Below are positions 25,773-35,066 of a stretch of 64,000 bases of DNA, piece by piece. The stretch's first letter is position 1; each line of letters opens with the position of its first letter. Source of the DNA: Cellulomonas sp. GTDB lineage: Bacteria; Actinomycetota; Actinomycetes; Actinomycetales; Cellulomonadaceae. Both the position numbers and the translations under genes were made by a program. The notes under the pieces were generated by a model. It made no database searches. It was given only the letters and a program-made list of their open reading frames with translations, and was not told the origin of the DNA. The stretch is from positions 18,853 to 82,852 of the forward strand of contig NZ_JAGIBD010000016.1 of NCBI RefSeq assembly GCF_017744555.1. The letters are read 5' to 3'.

Positions 25773-28214
25773 ATGCCGAACCCTGCGCGCTCGCGCGGCC
25801 GACAGGTCAACGCCTTCCAGGCGTTGGCCCTCCTGCTGTCCTTCGTCCTCGTGGCCGGTGTCGGCGGCGTGCTCGCCGCCGGGCTCGTGCTGCCCGGGGT
25901 CGCCGCCGCGAACGGGTTGACGGACGTCTCCGTGACGGCCTTCGACGGGCTGCCGACCGAGCTCGGCGAGACGACGCTCCCCGAGAAGTCGACGATCCTC
26001 GCGGCCGACGGCTCCGTGCTGGCGACGTTCTGGGACCAGAACCGGGTCGTCGTGCCACTCGCCGAGATCTCGCCCCTGCTCCAGCACGCGGTCATCGCGA
26101 CGGAGGACAAGCGGTTCTACGAGCATGCGGGCGTCGACCCGCAGGGCATGGCCCGGGCGTTCGTGCGCAACCTCGGTGGGCAGGACGGTCAGGAGGGCGC
26201 GTCGACCCTCACGCAGCAGTACGTGAAGAACGTGCTGATCGAGAAGGCCCTGTCGACGGGCACCGAGGCCGAGCAGCTCGCCGCCGTCCAGGCCGCCAAG
26301 GAGGCCGACGGCACCGAGGGCTACGCGCGCAAGCTGCGTGAGGCCAAGCTGGCCATCACTCTCGAGAAGACGATGACCAAGGACCAGATCCTCGAGAAGT
26401 ACCTGAACATCGCGCAGTTCGGCGCGTCGGTGTACGGCGTCGAGTCGGCCGCCCAGTACTACTTCAGCAAGCCGGCGAAGGACCTGAACTACCTCGAGGC
26501 GGCCACGATCGCGGGCGTGACGCAGAGCCCGACCAAGTGGGACCCCGTCCTGCACCCCGAGGAGTCGGAGACCCGCCGCAACCGCGTGCTGCTCCTGATG
26601 AAGCAGCAGAACTACATCACCGCCGACGAGTACACGACCGGCGTCACGACCCCGCTCCCGACCACGCTCAACGTGCACCCGCTGCGGCAGGGCTGCATGA
26701 CGGCGGGCGACGTCGTCCCCGGGTCCGGCTACTTCTGCGACTACGTCACGAAGGTCATCGTCAACGACCCCGCGTTCGGCGAGACCGTCGAGGCGCGCAA
26801 GGCCCTCCTGTACAAGGGCGGCCTGACGATCACGACGACGCTCGACCCCCGCCTCCAGACGCTCGCGGACACCGAGGTCAAGAACGGCATCCCCGTGGAC
26901 GACCCGTCCGGCGTCGGGACGTCGATCGTCACGGTGCAGCCCGGCACCGGCAAGATCCTCACGATGGCCCAGAACCGGATCTACGCCCCGGTCGCGGCCA
27001 ACCCCGGGGAGGAGCCGGTGAACTTCAACACGGACTTCGCCTACGGAGCGTCCGGCGGCTTTGCGCCGGGCTCCACGTTCAAGCCGTTCACCCTGCTCGA
27101 GTGGCTCAAGCAGGGGCACAGCCTGTACGAGACCGTCGACGGCTCCGAGCGGCTGATGAACGAGAACATGTTCACCACGTGCGGCGCGAAGGGAAGGAAC
27201 GTCCCGTGGCCGGCCGGCAACGCCGAGGGCGGCCAGGGCACGATGACGGTGCTCGACGCCACGAAGAACTCGGTGAACCTCGCGTACCTGACCATGGCGA
27301 CGAAGCTCGACCTGTGCAACATCATGCAGGGCGCGGCCGACCTCGGCGTGCACACGGGCAAGGGCGCAGCACCGACCACCAACGCGGCCAACGTCATCGG
27401 GACGGACAGCGTGGCACCCATGACCATGGCCGCCGCGTTCGCGACGTTCGCGTCCGGCGGCGTGTACTGCGCCCCGATCGCCATCACGTCCGTGACGGAC
27501 ACCAACGGCGCGGCCCTGCCGGTGCCCGAGGCGGGATGCCACCAGGCCATCGAGGCGCGCTACGCCAACACCATCAACTTCGCCTTGAGCAACGTGTGGC
27601 AGGGCACCGCGGAGAAGGTCGGGGCGCCCCCGTTCCCCTCGGCGGGCAAGACGGGTACCACGAGCCACAACGAGGAGACCTGGTTCGTCGGCTACACGCC
27701 GCTCCTCGCGACCGCCGTCTGGGTGGGCTACCCCAAGGAGTGGAAGCCCGTCCAGAAGATGCCCATCGCCGGCAAGTGGGTCCAATTCGCGTTCGGTTCC
27801 ACGATCGCGGCACCGACCTGGAAGCGGTTCACGGTGCAGGCGCTCGACGGGGTCGCCAACCCCGGCTTCGCCGCACCGGACGACAAGCTCGTGTACGGCG
27901 AGCGCATCCGGGTGCCGAGCGTGGTCGGCAAGTCCGTCGCCGACGCGACCGCGACGCTCAAGGGCGCAGGGTTCGGCGTCTCCGTGGCGCCGGAGCAGGT
28001 CGCCTCCTCGGTCCCGGCAGGCTCGGTCGCGGAGCAGTCCCCGTCCGGCACCGCGCCGCGCGGAAGCACCGTGACGCTGCGGCTCTCGAACGGACAGCCC
28101 CCGGCCGGTGGACCCGGCCTCCCCGGGTTCCCCGGTCAGCCGGGAGGCGGCCCCGGCGGTGGTCCGGGCGGAGGCAACGGCGGAGGCAACGGCGGCGGGA
28201 ACGGCGGCCACTGA
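25773..28214 (+). CDS. Bifunctional class A penicillin-binding protein with PASTA domain (PonA2-like)
   Basis: 813 residues. Peptidoglycan glycosyltransferase and transpeptidase held by an N-terminal helix (about 15-45). The GT51 motif ATEDKRFYEHAGVD and GASTLTQQYVKN are in the first third. The transpeptidase has APGSTFKPF (active Ser), KNSVNL and AGKTGTT. One PASTA domain (VPSVVGKSVADATATLKGAG to STVTLRLSNG) precedes a Gly/Asn/Pro-rich tail of about 40 residues. TACCCT (25761-25766) is 6 nt before the ATG: leaderless. The metallophosphoesterase start overlaps its stop (TGATG), as in ponA2-Rv3683. Confidence 0.95.
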   Translation: MPNPARSRGRQVNAFQALALLLSFVLVAGVGGVLAAGLVLPGVAAANGLTDVSVTAFDGLPTELGETTLPEKSTILAADGSVLATFWDQNRVVVPLAEISPLLQHAVIATEDKRFYEHAGVDPQGMARAFVRNLGGQDGQEGASTLTQQYVKNVLIEKALSTGTEAEQLAAVQAAKEADGTEGYARKLREAKLAITLEKTMTKDQILEKYLNIAQFGASVYGVESAAQYYFSKPAKDLNYLEAATIAGVTQSPTKWDPVLHPEESETRRNRVLLLMKQQNYITADEYTTGVTTPLPTTLNVHPLRQGCMTAGDVVPGSGYFCDYVTKVIVNDPAFGETVEARKALLYKGGLTITTTLDPRLQTLADTEVKNGIPVDDPSGVGTSIVTVQPGTGKILTMAQNRIYAPVAANPGEEPVNFNTDFAYGASGGFAPGSTFKPFTLLEWLKQGHSLYETVDGSERLMNENMFTTCGAKGRNVPWPAGNAEGGQGTMTVLDATKNSVNLAYLTMATKLDLCNIMQGAADLGVHTGKGAAPTTNAANVIGTDSVAPMTMAAAFATFASGGVYCAPIAITSVTDTNGAALPVPEAGCHQAIEARYANTINFALSNVWQGTAEKVGAPPFPSAGKTGTTSHNEETWFVGYTPLLATAVWVGYPKEWKPVQKMPIAGKWVQFAFGSTIAAPTWKRFTVQALDGVANPGFAAPDDKLVYGERIRVPSVVGKSVADATATLKGAGFGVSVAPEQVASSVPAGSVAEQSPSGTAPRGSTVTLRLSNGQPPAGGPGLPGFPGQPGGGPGGGPGGGNGGGNGGGNGGH

Positions 28215-29173
28215 TGGGTTCCGCCTCCAGCGGTGCGGTCAGCCTGGGCCGCACCGCCGGCGGCCTCGCGCTTGCCGGAGCGGCAGCGCTCGCCTGGGCC
28301 GCGTTCGTCGAGGTCCGCTGGTACACGCTTCGCGAGGTCACCGTGCCGGTGCTCCCGGCCGGGCAGAGGCCCCTGCGGGTCCTGCACCTGTCCGACCTCC
28401 ACCTGCTGCCCGGTCAGCAGCGCAAGGTCGACTGGGTCCGTGACCTGGCGTCGCTGGACCCTCACCTCGTCGTCGACACGGGTGACAACTGGGCACACCT
28501 CGACGCGATGCCGGCGCTGCTCCGCGCGCTCGAGCCGCACCTCGCGAAGCCTGGCGCGTTCGTGTGGGGTTCCAACGACTTCGTCGCGCCGATCTTCAAG
28601 AACCCCGCCCGCTACCTGCTGCCCGACGCGCGGATGCCGCACCACCCGGAGCCCGTGCACCTGCCCTGGCGCGAGCTCGGCGCCCGGTTCCGCGACGCCG
28701 GCTGGATCGACCTCGACAACCGTCGCGACGTCGTCGAGCTCGACGGCCGCCGGGTCTCGCTGGTCGGCACGAACGACGCGCACCTCAACCTCGACCGGTA
28801 CCCGCCCGCTGGTCGTCCGGACGACGCCCGCACCGGCGACGACCCGGTCGACCTGCACCTCGGCGTCACGCACGCCCCGTACCGGCGGGTCCTCGACGCC
28901 ATGCACGACGACGACGTCGACCTGGCGATCGCCGGGCACACGCACGGAGGACAGCTCGCGGTGCCGGGCTGGGGCGCCCTCGTGACGAACTGCGACATCG
29001 ACACGCGGCGAGCCAAGGGGCTGCACGGTTGGCCCGGTCCGCGCCCCGACCGGGCCGGCGGCGCGGGCTCGACCTGGCTGCACGTCTCGGCAGGACTGGG
29101 CACGTCGCCCTACGCGCCGGTGCGGTTCGCGTGCCGGCCGGAGGCGACGCTCCTCACGCTCGTCGCAGGCTGA
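28214..29173 (+). CDS. Membrane-anchored metallophosphoesterase
   Basis: 319 residues. A hydrophobic segment (about 11-32) is followed by a calcineurin-like phosphoesterase domain: LHLSDLHLLPGQ, VVDTGDNW, FVWGSNDF (Asn in place of the usual GNHD), LGVTHAP and IAGHTHGGQL. The GSND variant keeps the Asn and Asp but replaces His of GNHD by Asn. The ATG overlaps the PBP stop by one base. This pairing with ponA2-type PBPs is conserved in actinobacteria and suggests an envelope role. Confidence 0.9.
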   Translation: MGSASSGAVSLGRTAGGLALAGAAALAWAAFVEVRWYTLREVTVPVLPAGQRPLRVLHLSDLHLLPGQQRKVDWVRDLASLDPHLVVDTGDNWAHLDAMPALLRALEPHLAKPGAFVWGSNDFVAPIFKNPARYLLPDARMPHHPEPVHLPWRELGARFRDAGWIDLDNRRDVVELDGRRVSLVGTNDAHLNLDRYPPAGRPDDARTGDDPVDLHLGVTHAPYRRVLDAMHDDDVDLAIAGHTHGGQLAVPGWGALVTNCDIDTRRAKGLHGWPGPRPDRAGGAGSTWLHVSAGLGTSPYAPVRFACRPEATLLTLVAG

Positions 29174-29179
29174 GTCGAC

Positions 29180-29235
29180 GCGGCCCCGTCCCCGTCTGCT
29201 GCAGGTCACACCTGCTGGGAGGGCGACGGGGCCGC
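29180..29235. terminator. Nested bidirectional terminator
   Basis: GCGGCCCCGTC (29180-29190) pairs perfectly with GACGGGGCCGC (29225-29235). The 34-nt loop holds an inner hairpin GCAGGT-CAC-ACCTGC. It separates the metallophosphoesterase from the convergent DUF2690 gene. Confidence 0.8.
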
Positions 29236-29242
29236 TCCGACG

Positions 29243-29719
29243 TCAGTGCCGCGCCGTGCAGGCCACCGGCGGCTGGTCATACCACACGCGGATCACGCAG
29301 CCGCGCACCCACTCGAAGTACGACCGCATCGCGGTCCAGGTCGACCCCTGCCCGCAGACGGTCTGCTGGATCTGGCTCCCCTTGAGAACGTCGTTGGCGT
29401 CGTACCCGCGGGTCGCGACCCACATGTCGTTGCAGGACGTCGGAGGCGTGCCCGCGGGGTTCGACGCACGGGTCCATGCGGCGTGGCACGCGGCCGACTT
29501 CCGGAGCTCGACACGCGTGTAGTAGTAGGTGAACTCCTCCACGGTGACGGCGTCGGCCGCACAGCCGTTCGCCTGAGGATCCTTGCCGGTACAGGTGGCG
29601 CCGTAGCAGCCGACCGCCGCCGCGGGCGACGCCGCCGAGCCGACGACGACGCCGGCCAGCAGCGTGAGCACGACGAGCACGCGGGCGGCCGCCCGGCGGG
29701 CGAGGGGGGACAGGTTCAT
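29243..29719 (-). CDS. Secreted DUF2690 protein
   Basis: 158 residues. The signal peptide has a basic start, the core VLVVLTLLAGVVVGSAA and a cut after ASPAAAV-type residues. The mature chain begins GCYGATCTGKDPQANGC, typical of DUF2690, and holds about eight Cys, so disulfides are likely. Some DUF2690 proteins bind surfaces or act as small extracellular partners; the function is not established. It lies downstream of a lipoprotein and the very large SGNH protein on the same strand. Confidence 0.75.
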   Translation of the reverse strand: MNLSPLARRAAARVLVVLTLLAGVVVGSAASPAAAVGCYGATCTGKDPQANGCAADAVTVEEFTYYYTRVELRKSAACHAAWTRASNPAGTPPTSCNDMWVATRGYDANDVLKGSQIQQTVCGQGSTWTAMRSYFEWVRGCVIRVWYDQPPVACTARH

Positions 29720-29804
29720 GAGCTACCTCTCTGCAGGATCTGTCGACGAGTGCAGGGCCTTCCGCCCTCGTCGCCTCGCACGCCGTCCGGCGCCCGAAGT
29801 GTTC

Positions 29805-30263
29805 TCAGCCGCCGTCGAGCGTGACCTCGCGCGACCCGTCGGGCAGCCGGGGCAGCGCCTCGCCGGCGCACGGGGCGTCCTCGACGGTCACGGTGCCGGG
29901 GTCGCCCGGAACGGCAGTCAGGTCGACGCACAACCGGGCACCAGCGTCGGCCGTGAACAGGCCTCCGCCCGCGGTCGCTGTTGCGTCGTAGTACACGGTC
30001 ACGGTGGCGGATCCGTCGGCGCCGAACGCCTGGTCGAGCAGGAACGCCCTGTTCGGCTCGGCCACGACCGCGAGCAGGTGGTCGAGCAGCTCCTGGCCGG
30101 AGACGCCCTTGCCGTCGTGCTCCACCCAGTACCGGAGGTTCTCCGCGTCGGCTCTGGCCATGCTCCGTGCGGAGTCGGCGGCCTCCTGCGTCGGCGGTGC
30201 CGGGGCGCACCCGGCCACCGCGACGACGCAGAGCAGGCCGATGAGGGTCCCCGCGTGCCTCAT
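29805..30263 (-). CDS. Hypothetical lipoprotein
   Basis: 152 residues. The lipobox is VAGC (VVAVAGCAPAPP), with the Cys near residue 19. The rest is a hydrophilic helical start followed by beta-like sequence with two further Cys (ARLCVDL, DAPCAGE). No family is recognised. It starts 7 nt after the stop of the SGNH protein gene, so the two are co-transcribed. Confidence 0.75.
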   Translation of the reverse strand: MRHAGTLIGLLCVVAVAGCAPAPPTQEAADSARSMARADAENLRYWVEHDGKGVSGQELLDHLLAVVAEPNRAFLLDQAFGADGSATVTVYYDATATAGGGLFTADAGARLCVDLTAVPGDPGTVTVEDAPCAGEALPRLPDGSREVTLDGG

Positions 30264-30270
30264 GCCGCGC

Positions 30271-33200
30271 TCACGGTGCCGGAACCAGTGCGGCCGTCAG
30301 CAGGTCGCCGTACGTGCGGTAGCCGTCGGCGTTCGGGTGGAACGACTGCTGGGACACCGGGTTCGCGGCGAGGCCCGGCGTCTCGCCCGGCGTCTTCCCG
30401 ACGATGATCGAGTGGATCAACGGCGGCGTCCCGCACGCCCCCTTGCCGTCGAACGCCGCCCGCGGGTCGACGAACGTGACGAACGTGCCACCCGCTGCGG
30501 TGTTGGCGTCGGCGACCGCAGCGGCCATCCTGCCTGCGAGGACGTCGGCGAGGGACGCGAGCCAGCCGATCTCCTGCTCGGAGAGCCCGGCCTGGCCGCA
30601 GCCCATCCGGGTGATCAGCCGCGGGTAGCCCATGAGCACCACGCGGGCGTTCGGTGCGAGCAGGTGGATCTGCCCGAGGACGGTCGTGATCGAGGGCTGC
30701 ACCGTGGTCGCCATCCGTTGCGGCACGACGACCGACGCGGGGCCGCTCCCGTCGTCGTGGACGGAGCAGTCGTCGTCCGTGATGCACGACGCGAGGACGT
30801 CACCGAAGCCGGCGTCGTTCCCGCCGATCGACAGCGTCACGACGGTGGTGTTCTCGTCGAGGAACCCCTGGTCGAGCTGCGAGAGCTCGCCGAACCGTGG
30901 CCCACCGGCATCCCCGCCCGCCGTCCTCGGCAGCACGGCACCGGAGCCGAGCGTCAGCTCGGTGGGCAGCAGGTTCCGCGTGACGGCACCGGAGCAGGCC
31001 AGCAGGTGGTAGTCGAGCGCGGGGTCGTTCGCGATGACCCGTGAGCGGATCTGGTCCGACGAGTCAGGCAGGCGGGCCACCCGCGACCAGGTGAGGGGCG
31101 AGCGGTGGCACGCGTTCTGCAGGCGCGCGTTCGTGCCGTTGTTGTCCGACTCCGCGTCGTACGTGAACAGGTCCGTCGTGCCACCCTCGCCGGAAGAGAA
31201 CGAGTCGCCCAGCGCGACGACGAAGTTCGCCGGCTTCGCAGCGAGCGGCGCGAAGGCGACGGCGTCGAAGGCGATGTCCTCGTTCTTCGGACCGAGGGTC
31301 CGCTCGTCGTCGGCGGTCCGCGGGTCGTCCGCTCCGTCGCCGAGGGTCGTCTCCGTCGAGAGGGTGACCTTGGGGATCCCGTGCACGTCGAACACTCCCA
31401 GCGAGACCCACGTGTTGACCATCCAGCGCTGCGCGATCACGCGCCGCTTCACCGGCCGGCCGTCGCCCAGGTCCACGAGGTAGGTCGCCTCCTGGGTGTG
31501 CGCACCCAGGTCGGGGACGTGCACCATGATCCGGGTCCACGCGTCCAGCCGCCGCCCGAGCGCCCACGTCCCCGTGACCCGCATGGATCCCGCTCTCAGG
31601 TCCGCCGACCGGGTGTGCCCGAACCAGAAGTGCCCGTTGTACCCGGCGCCCAGCTGGTGGAAGTCGATCTTCGAGGGGTAGTGGCCGGTGCTGTCGGCGG
31701 CGAAGTCGAGGGTGAACGTCCCTTGGTTCCCCACGCTGCGTGCGCAGCCGGGCCGCACGATCGGTGCCGTGTCGGCGATGTCGTCGACCACGAGGGCGCC
31801 GGACGGCAGTCCGTTGCGGGAGCAGTTCGGCGGGTAGGCCGTGCCGTCGTCCTGGTAGGCGTACCCGGGAACGAACCGGATGAAGGGCCGCCCGCACTGG
31901 GTCTGGCAGTCGTACTTCCAGACGACGCTGCCGTGGTACCAGCAGTGACCGTCGTAGGTGCCGTTGCTCGCGCGGTGGGCGCACGGGCCCCAGTTGACTC
32001 CGCCCTGCACGTTCGTCGTGCCCGGGACGCAGTCGTTCGTCTCGTCGCAGAACTGGTACAGCGGCGGGCGGGAGTAGGTGCGGTTGGCGTCCGCGGCGGA
32101 CCCGTCGCCCGGCCACCACGCCGCGCGGTACGCGGCCACGAACGTGTTGGGCGACTCGAGCAGGGACGGCGGGAAGGCGGCGAAGCCGAGCACCTTCTCG
32201 GGGTAGGCCCAGTCCTGAGGATGGGTCGCATCGGCAGGGTTCTTGTTGAACAGGCTCCGCTCGGGCGGGTACGACGGGTTCGCGGGGTTGTTGAGCCATC
32301 CGACGCCCCACTCGCCGTTGCGCCCCGTGTTGTGCGCGTCGGACTGCGGGTAGAACCCGGTGTTGTACGCCCACACCGCGTAGTACCAGTTCTCGATCCG
32401 GGCCGGGTTGCCATCGTTGACGGTCAGCCCGGCCGCGCGGGTCTCGTTCCACTTCTTCGAGAGGATCTGCAGGCCGGCCGCCACGTTGGCCACGAAGTCG
32501 AGCGCGATCGCCCGCTGCTGCGCGTAGGTGCGCGACCCGGGGACGCCCGTGTCGGCGAGCCGCATGCCGTCCGTGACCTGCGCGACCCCGTACCCGCAGT
32601 CCGACTTGCTCCAGTCGACCCGCCACCGGTCGTCCGGGTCGGGTGCCGTGACGGCGACGCCGTAGTAGTTGCCGATCAGCGGGCTCCCCGTCACGCCGGG
32701 CACCACGTAGCCGGGCGCCTGCCACAGGTTCGACTCCTGCGCGAGGATCCCGAGCATGACCTGCGCGGGGACCTGACCGCCGCCGGCAAGCGGCACGGCC
32801 GGGAACATGGTCGACACGTCGTAGGCCGACATCCCGAGATTCTTCCAGTTGGCCGGCCGGGACACGTTGAGCGAACCCTGCACGGCCTGGTCCACCGCCC
32901 ACTCGACCTGCCTCGGTTTCGGCTGCAGCGCCTGGTTGCCGGGATCGTTGCGCGGCACCGCGCACGTCCGCTCCGTCTCGAGCGGGTTGTGTGCGTCGCC
33001 GGCCGCGGTGGCCGCCGTGGCTGCAGCCGTCGTTGCCGTGCCATGGAGGGCGCTCCGCAGCACGGACCGCGAGGCTGCCGTGGGCTGCCGCAGCCCGGTC
33101 TCGCGGCCGGAGGGCGTGCCGTCCCCGGCCGACGGGTGGACGACCTCCTCCCCCGACGGCACGGCGTCCGCCCCGTCGAGCACCGTGCTGAGCCGAGACG

Positions 33201-34422
33201 TCCGCCCGGTCGTCAGGCTGCGGACGTGGAGCTCGGCCCGCGTCCTCGCGCCGGGCGTGCTGCCGGTCTCGTCCGTCCCGGGCGCGACCGGCAGCAGGGC
33301 GTCGAGCCCGATCGTGACCTCGCCCAGGACGCTCGACCGGTCCCCCTTGGTTCCGCCGACGACCTGCACGGTAGCCGGAAGGGTCCCGGTCGCCCGTGCA
33401 GAGCCCGTGAGCAGCACCCGGCCCCCGGCAGTGGACGTCACGCCGACGGCGGTGAGCGGACCGCGCGCGAGCTCGCTCGTGGAGGCGTCGGGCCGGACCG
33501 TGCGCAGGCGGTCGGCGGTGAGCCGGCGGACGTGCGCTGTCGTGGCGTCGTGGTCGAGGAAGACGAGCCCGCCGTCGGCGTCGGCCCGGAGCCCGTACGG
33601 CACGGACTGTGCGCGCGCGATCGGCTCGACGGTCCCCTCGTCGTCGACCCGCACGACAGCGTCCGAGGCGGCCGCGACGATGCCCTGGTCCGTGAGCACC
33701 GCCGAGGTCAGCTGCCCGGCTGCCTCGACACGGGCCACGACCGCGCCGGCTGCCGCATCCACCGTGACGAGCCTGGTGGCGTAGACGTCCTCGCCTCCCG
33801 AGACCGTCAGCACAGCCTCCTCGCCGTGCCCGCACGAGGGCGAGAAGTACTCGAGGCTGCTCAGCACCGGCAGCACGGTCACGGCTCCGGACGTGAGGTC
33901 GACCACGGCCGTGAAGGCACCGCGGAGGAACAGGTCCTCCTCGTTCGTGTAGCCGCGCGGCGCGTACGCGACGACGAGGCGCGTGCCGCTCGCGGTCATG
34001 CACGCGTTGCCGATCCACCGGTCGGTCTCGACCCCGGCCGCCGCGAGGGTCGCCACAGTGCGCAGCTCGTAGCCGTCGGCGGCGTCGGCGACCAGCACGT
34101 GCAGGCCGGACGCGTCGCCGGAGAGCTCCCAGGCCCGGTCCTGCGACAGGGTCCATCCCGGTCCGAGCGCGGCCACGCGGTCCTTCTCAGGGACCGCCGG
34201 GGTCAAGCCATCCGCCGAGCCTTCGGGGGCGGGGACGTCCACCGTGGCGGGCGGCGCCGGCGGCGGCGTCGGTGCCGGCTTGCCGGCGGCCGTCGCGGGT
34301 GCAGACCCGAGAAGTGTGGCTGCGAGCAGGAGCGCCGTCGAGGCGGCGACCCGCGCGGACGCCCGCCCGTCGGCGGACCACGATCGACCGTGGTGGTCCT
34401 CTCCTCGCAGCTGTCGACGCAT
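30271..34422 (-). CDS. Very large secreted SGNH/GDSL hydrolase multidomain protein (NocE-like)
   Basis: 1,383 residues from the ATG at 34420-34422, which has GGGGG 6 nt upstream; a second ATG two codons earlier fits less well. After the signal peptide come a Pro-rich spacer, a beta-propeller-like region (about 60-430), a lysozyme/transglycosylase-like region with ILAQESNLWQAPGYV near 563 and GYGVAQVTDGMR, a beta-rich region, and a C-terminal SGNH esterase: ALGDSFSSGEG near 1072, LSIGGNDAGF near 1200 and SFHPNADGY near 1362. It resembles secreted NocE-type esterases of streptomycetes. A Crp-type site lies 98 nt upstream. Confidence 0.8.
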   Translation of the reverse strand: MRRQLRGEDHHGRSWSADGRASARVAASTALLLAATLLGSAPATAAGKPAPTPPPAPPATVDVPAPEGSADGLTPAVPEKDRVAALGPGWTLSQDRAWELSGDASGLHVLVADAADGYELRTVATLAAAGVETDRWIGNACMTASGTRLVVAYAPRGYTNEEDLFLRGAFTAVVDLTSGAVTVLPVLSSLEYFSPSCGHGEEAVLTVSGGEDVYATRLVTVDAAAGAVVARVEAAGQLTSAVLTDQGIVAAASDAVVRVDDEGTVEPIARAQSVPYGLRADADGGLVFLDHDATTAHVRRLTADRLRTVRPDASTSELARGPLTAVGVTSTAGGRVLLTGSARATGTLPATVQVVGGTKGDRSSVLGEVTIGLDALLPVAPGTDETGSTPGARTRAELHVRSLTTGRTSRLSTVLDGADAVPSGEEVVHPSAGDGTPSGRETGLRQPTAASRSVLRSALHGTATTAAATAATAAGDAHNPLETERTCAVPRNDPGNQALQPKPRQVEWAVDQAVQGSLNVSRPANWKNLGMSAYDVSTMFPAVPLAGGGQVPAQVMLGILAQESNLWQAPGYVVPGVTGSPLIGNYYGVAVTAPDPDDRWRVDWSKSDCGYGVAQVTDGMRLADTGVPGSRTYAQQRAIALDFVANVAAGLQILSKKWNETRAAGLTVNDGNPARIENWYYAVWAYNTGFYPQSDAHNTGRNGEWGVGWLNNPANPSYPPERSLFNKNPADATHPQDWAYPEKVLGFAAFPPSLLESPNTFVAAYRAAWWPGDGSAADANRTYSRPPLYQFCDETNDCVPGTTNVQGGVNWGPCAHRASNGTYDGHCWYHGSVVWKYDCQTQCGRPFIRFVPGYAYQDDGTAYPPNCSRNGLPSGALVVDDIADTAPIVRPGCARSVGNQGTFTLDFAADSTGHYPSKIDFHQLGAGYNGHFWFGHTRSADLRAGSMRVTGTWALGRRLDAWTRIMVHVPDLGAHTQEATYLVDLGDGRPVKRRVIAQRWMVNTWVSLGVFDVHGIPKVTLSTETTLGDGADDPRTADDERTLGPKNEDIAFDAVAFAPLAAKPANFVVALGDSFSSGEGGTTDLFTYDAESDNNGTNARLQNACHRSPLTWSRVARLPDSSDQIRSRVIANDPALDYHLLACSGAVTRNLLPTELTLGSGAVLPRTAGGDAGGPRFGELSQLDQGFLDENTTVVTLSIGGNDAGFGDVLASCITDDDCSVHDDGSGPASVVVPQRMATTVQPSITTVLGQIHLLAPNARVVLMGYPRLITRMGCGQAGLSEQEIGWLASLADVLAGRMAAAVADANTAAGGTFVTFVDPRAAFDGKGACGTPPLIHSIIVGKTPGETPGLAANPVSQQSFHPNADGYRTYGDLLTAALVPAP

Positions 34423-34519
34423 CGCCATCCCCCTGGTGTCGTGACTGCGCGACGAACGCCTCGACGCGTGGACCGAGCGACAACCTAGAAGGACCAGGAG
34501 CTGCGCGAGTCAGAACCAG

Positions 34520-34535
34520 TGTGACTATGGTCACA
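34520..34535. promoter_or_regulatory. Near-consensus Crp/GlxR operator
   Basis: TGTGA-CTATGG-TCACA, both half-sites perfect, within the longer palindrome GTGTGAC-TATG-GTCACAC. It lies 98 nt upstream of the large SGNH protein start on the reverse strand. The spacer 34423-34675 holds no gene and otherwise shows only the upstream region of tRNA-Pro. Confidence 0.65.
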
Positions 34536-34675
34536 CGAATCGATTCAGGCGGTCATGATGCGCGTGGCGAGCGTCTGGAACCCCGACGAGAGACTGCACC
34601 CGAGCGGGTCCGGCGGACGTCGGCGGCCCCGGTTTCACTCCGGGCAGAGGAGTCGGCTATCCTTACGGGGCTCCA

Positions 34676-34755
<80 letters not shown>

Positions 34756-34757
34756 GG

Positions 34758-34799
34758 AAGGCCCTCTGGTCAGCGAGTCCACTCGCGCCAGGGGGCCTT
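34758..34799 (+). terminator. tRNA-Pro terminator
   Basis: AAGGCCCTCTGG pairs with CCAGGGGGCCTT (one G-U) and runs into TTT. The right arm is part of a 24-bp stretch (34782-34805) repeated at 36898-36921 beside the second att copy, where the left arm is missing. Confidence 0.7.
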
Positions 34800-34830
34800 T
34801 CGCTTGCCTGCACCGTGGTCGCGACCCCGC

Positions 34831-34855
34831 CTGGGTGACGAACTGGGTGACTACG
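34831..34855. repeat. Left arm-type repeat
   Basis: Two TGGGTGAC units 12 bp apart, 75 bp inside attL. The 25-bp unit matches 36728-36752 at 23 positions. It could be an integrase arm-binding site. Confidence 0.45.
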
Positions 34856-35066
34856 CACCCTTGCCTCCCCTCGCCACGGCGACCGAGAACGGCGGCACCA
34901 TCGACCAGCCCACATCGGTCCCCACGTCCGCGAACATGGCATCCATGACCTGAGCCCGGGTCTGGATCACGGGACGCAGCTCCTGCCGGCAGACCTTCTC
35001 AGTGACGTCGGTTCCGGAGTGGCCGACGAGCCTCGCAGCCCGTGCCCGTTCGACGGTGCGACTCAA
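34851..35066 (-). pseudogene. Tyrosine integrase, C-terminal remnant
   Basis: The reading [20 protein letters not shown] followed by [13 protein letters not shown] is the end of an actinobacterial phage-type integrase (family form GHSSTxVTExVYRxxLRPVI). Homology begins near 35035; the catalytic Arg/His boxes and the N-terminal domains are absent. The catalytic Tyr is a Cys in this copy. It reads toward the tRNA, as integrase genes of such elements usually do, and stops 95 bp from attL. Confidence 0.7.
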
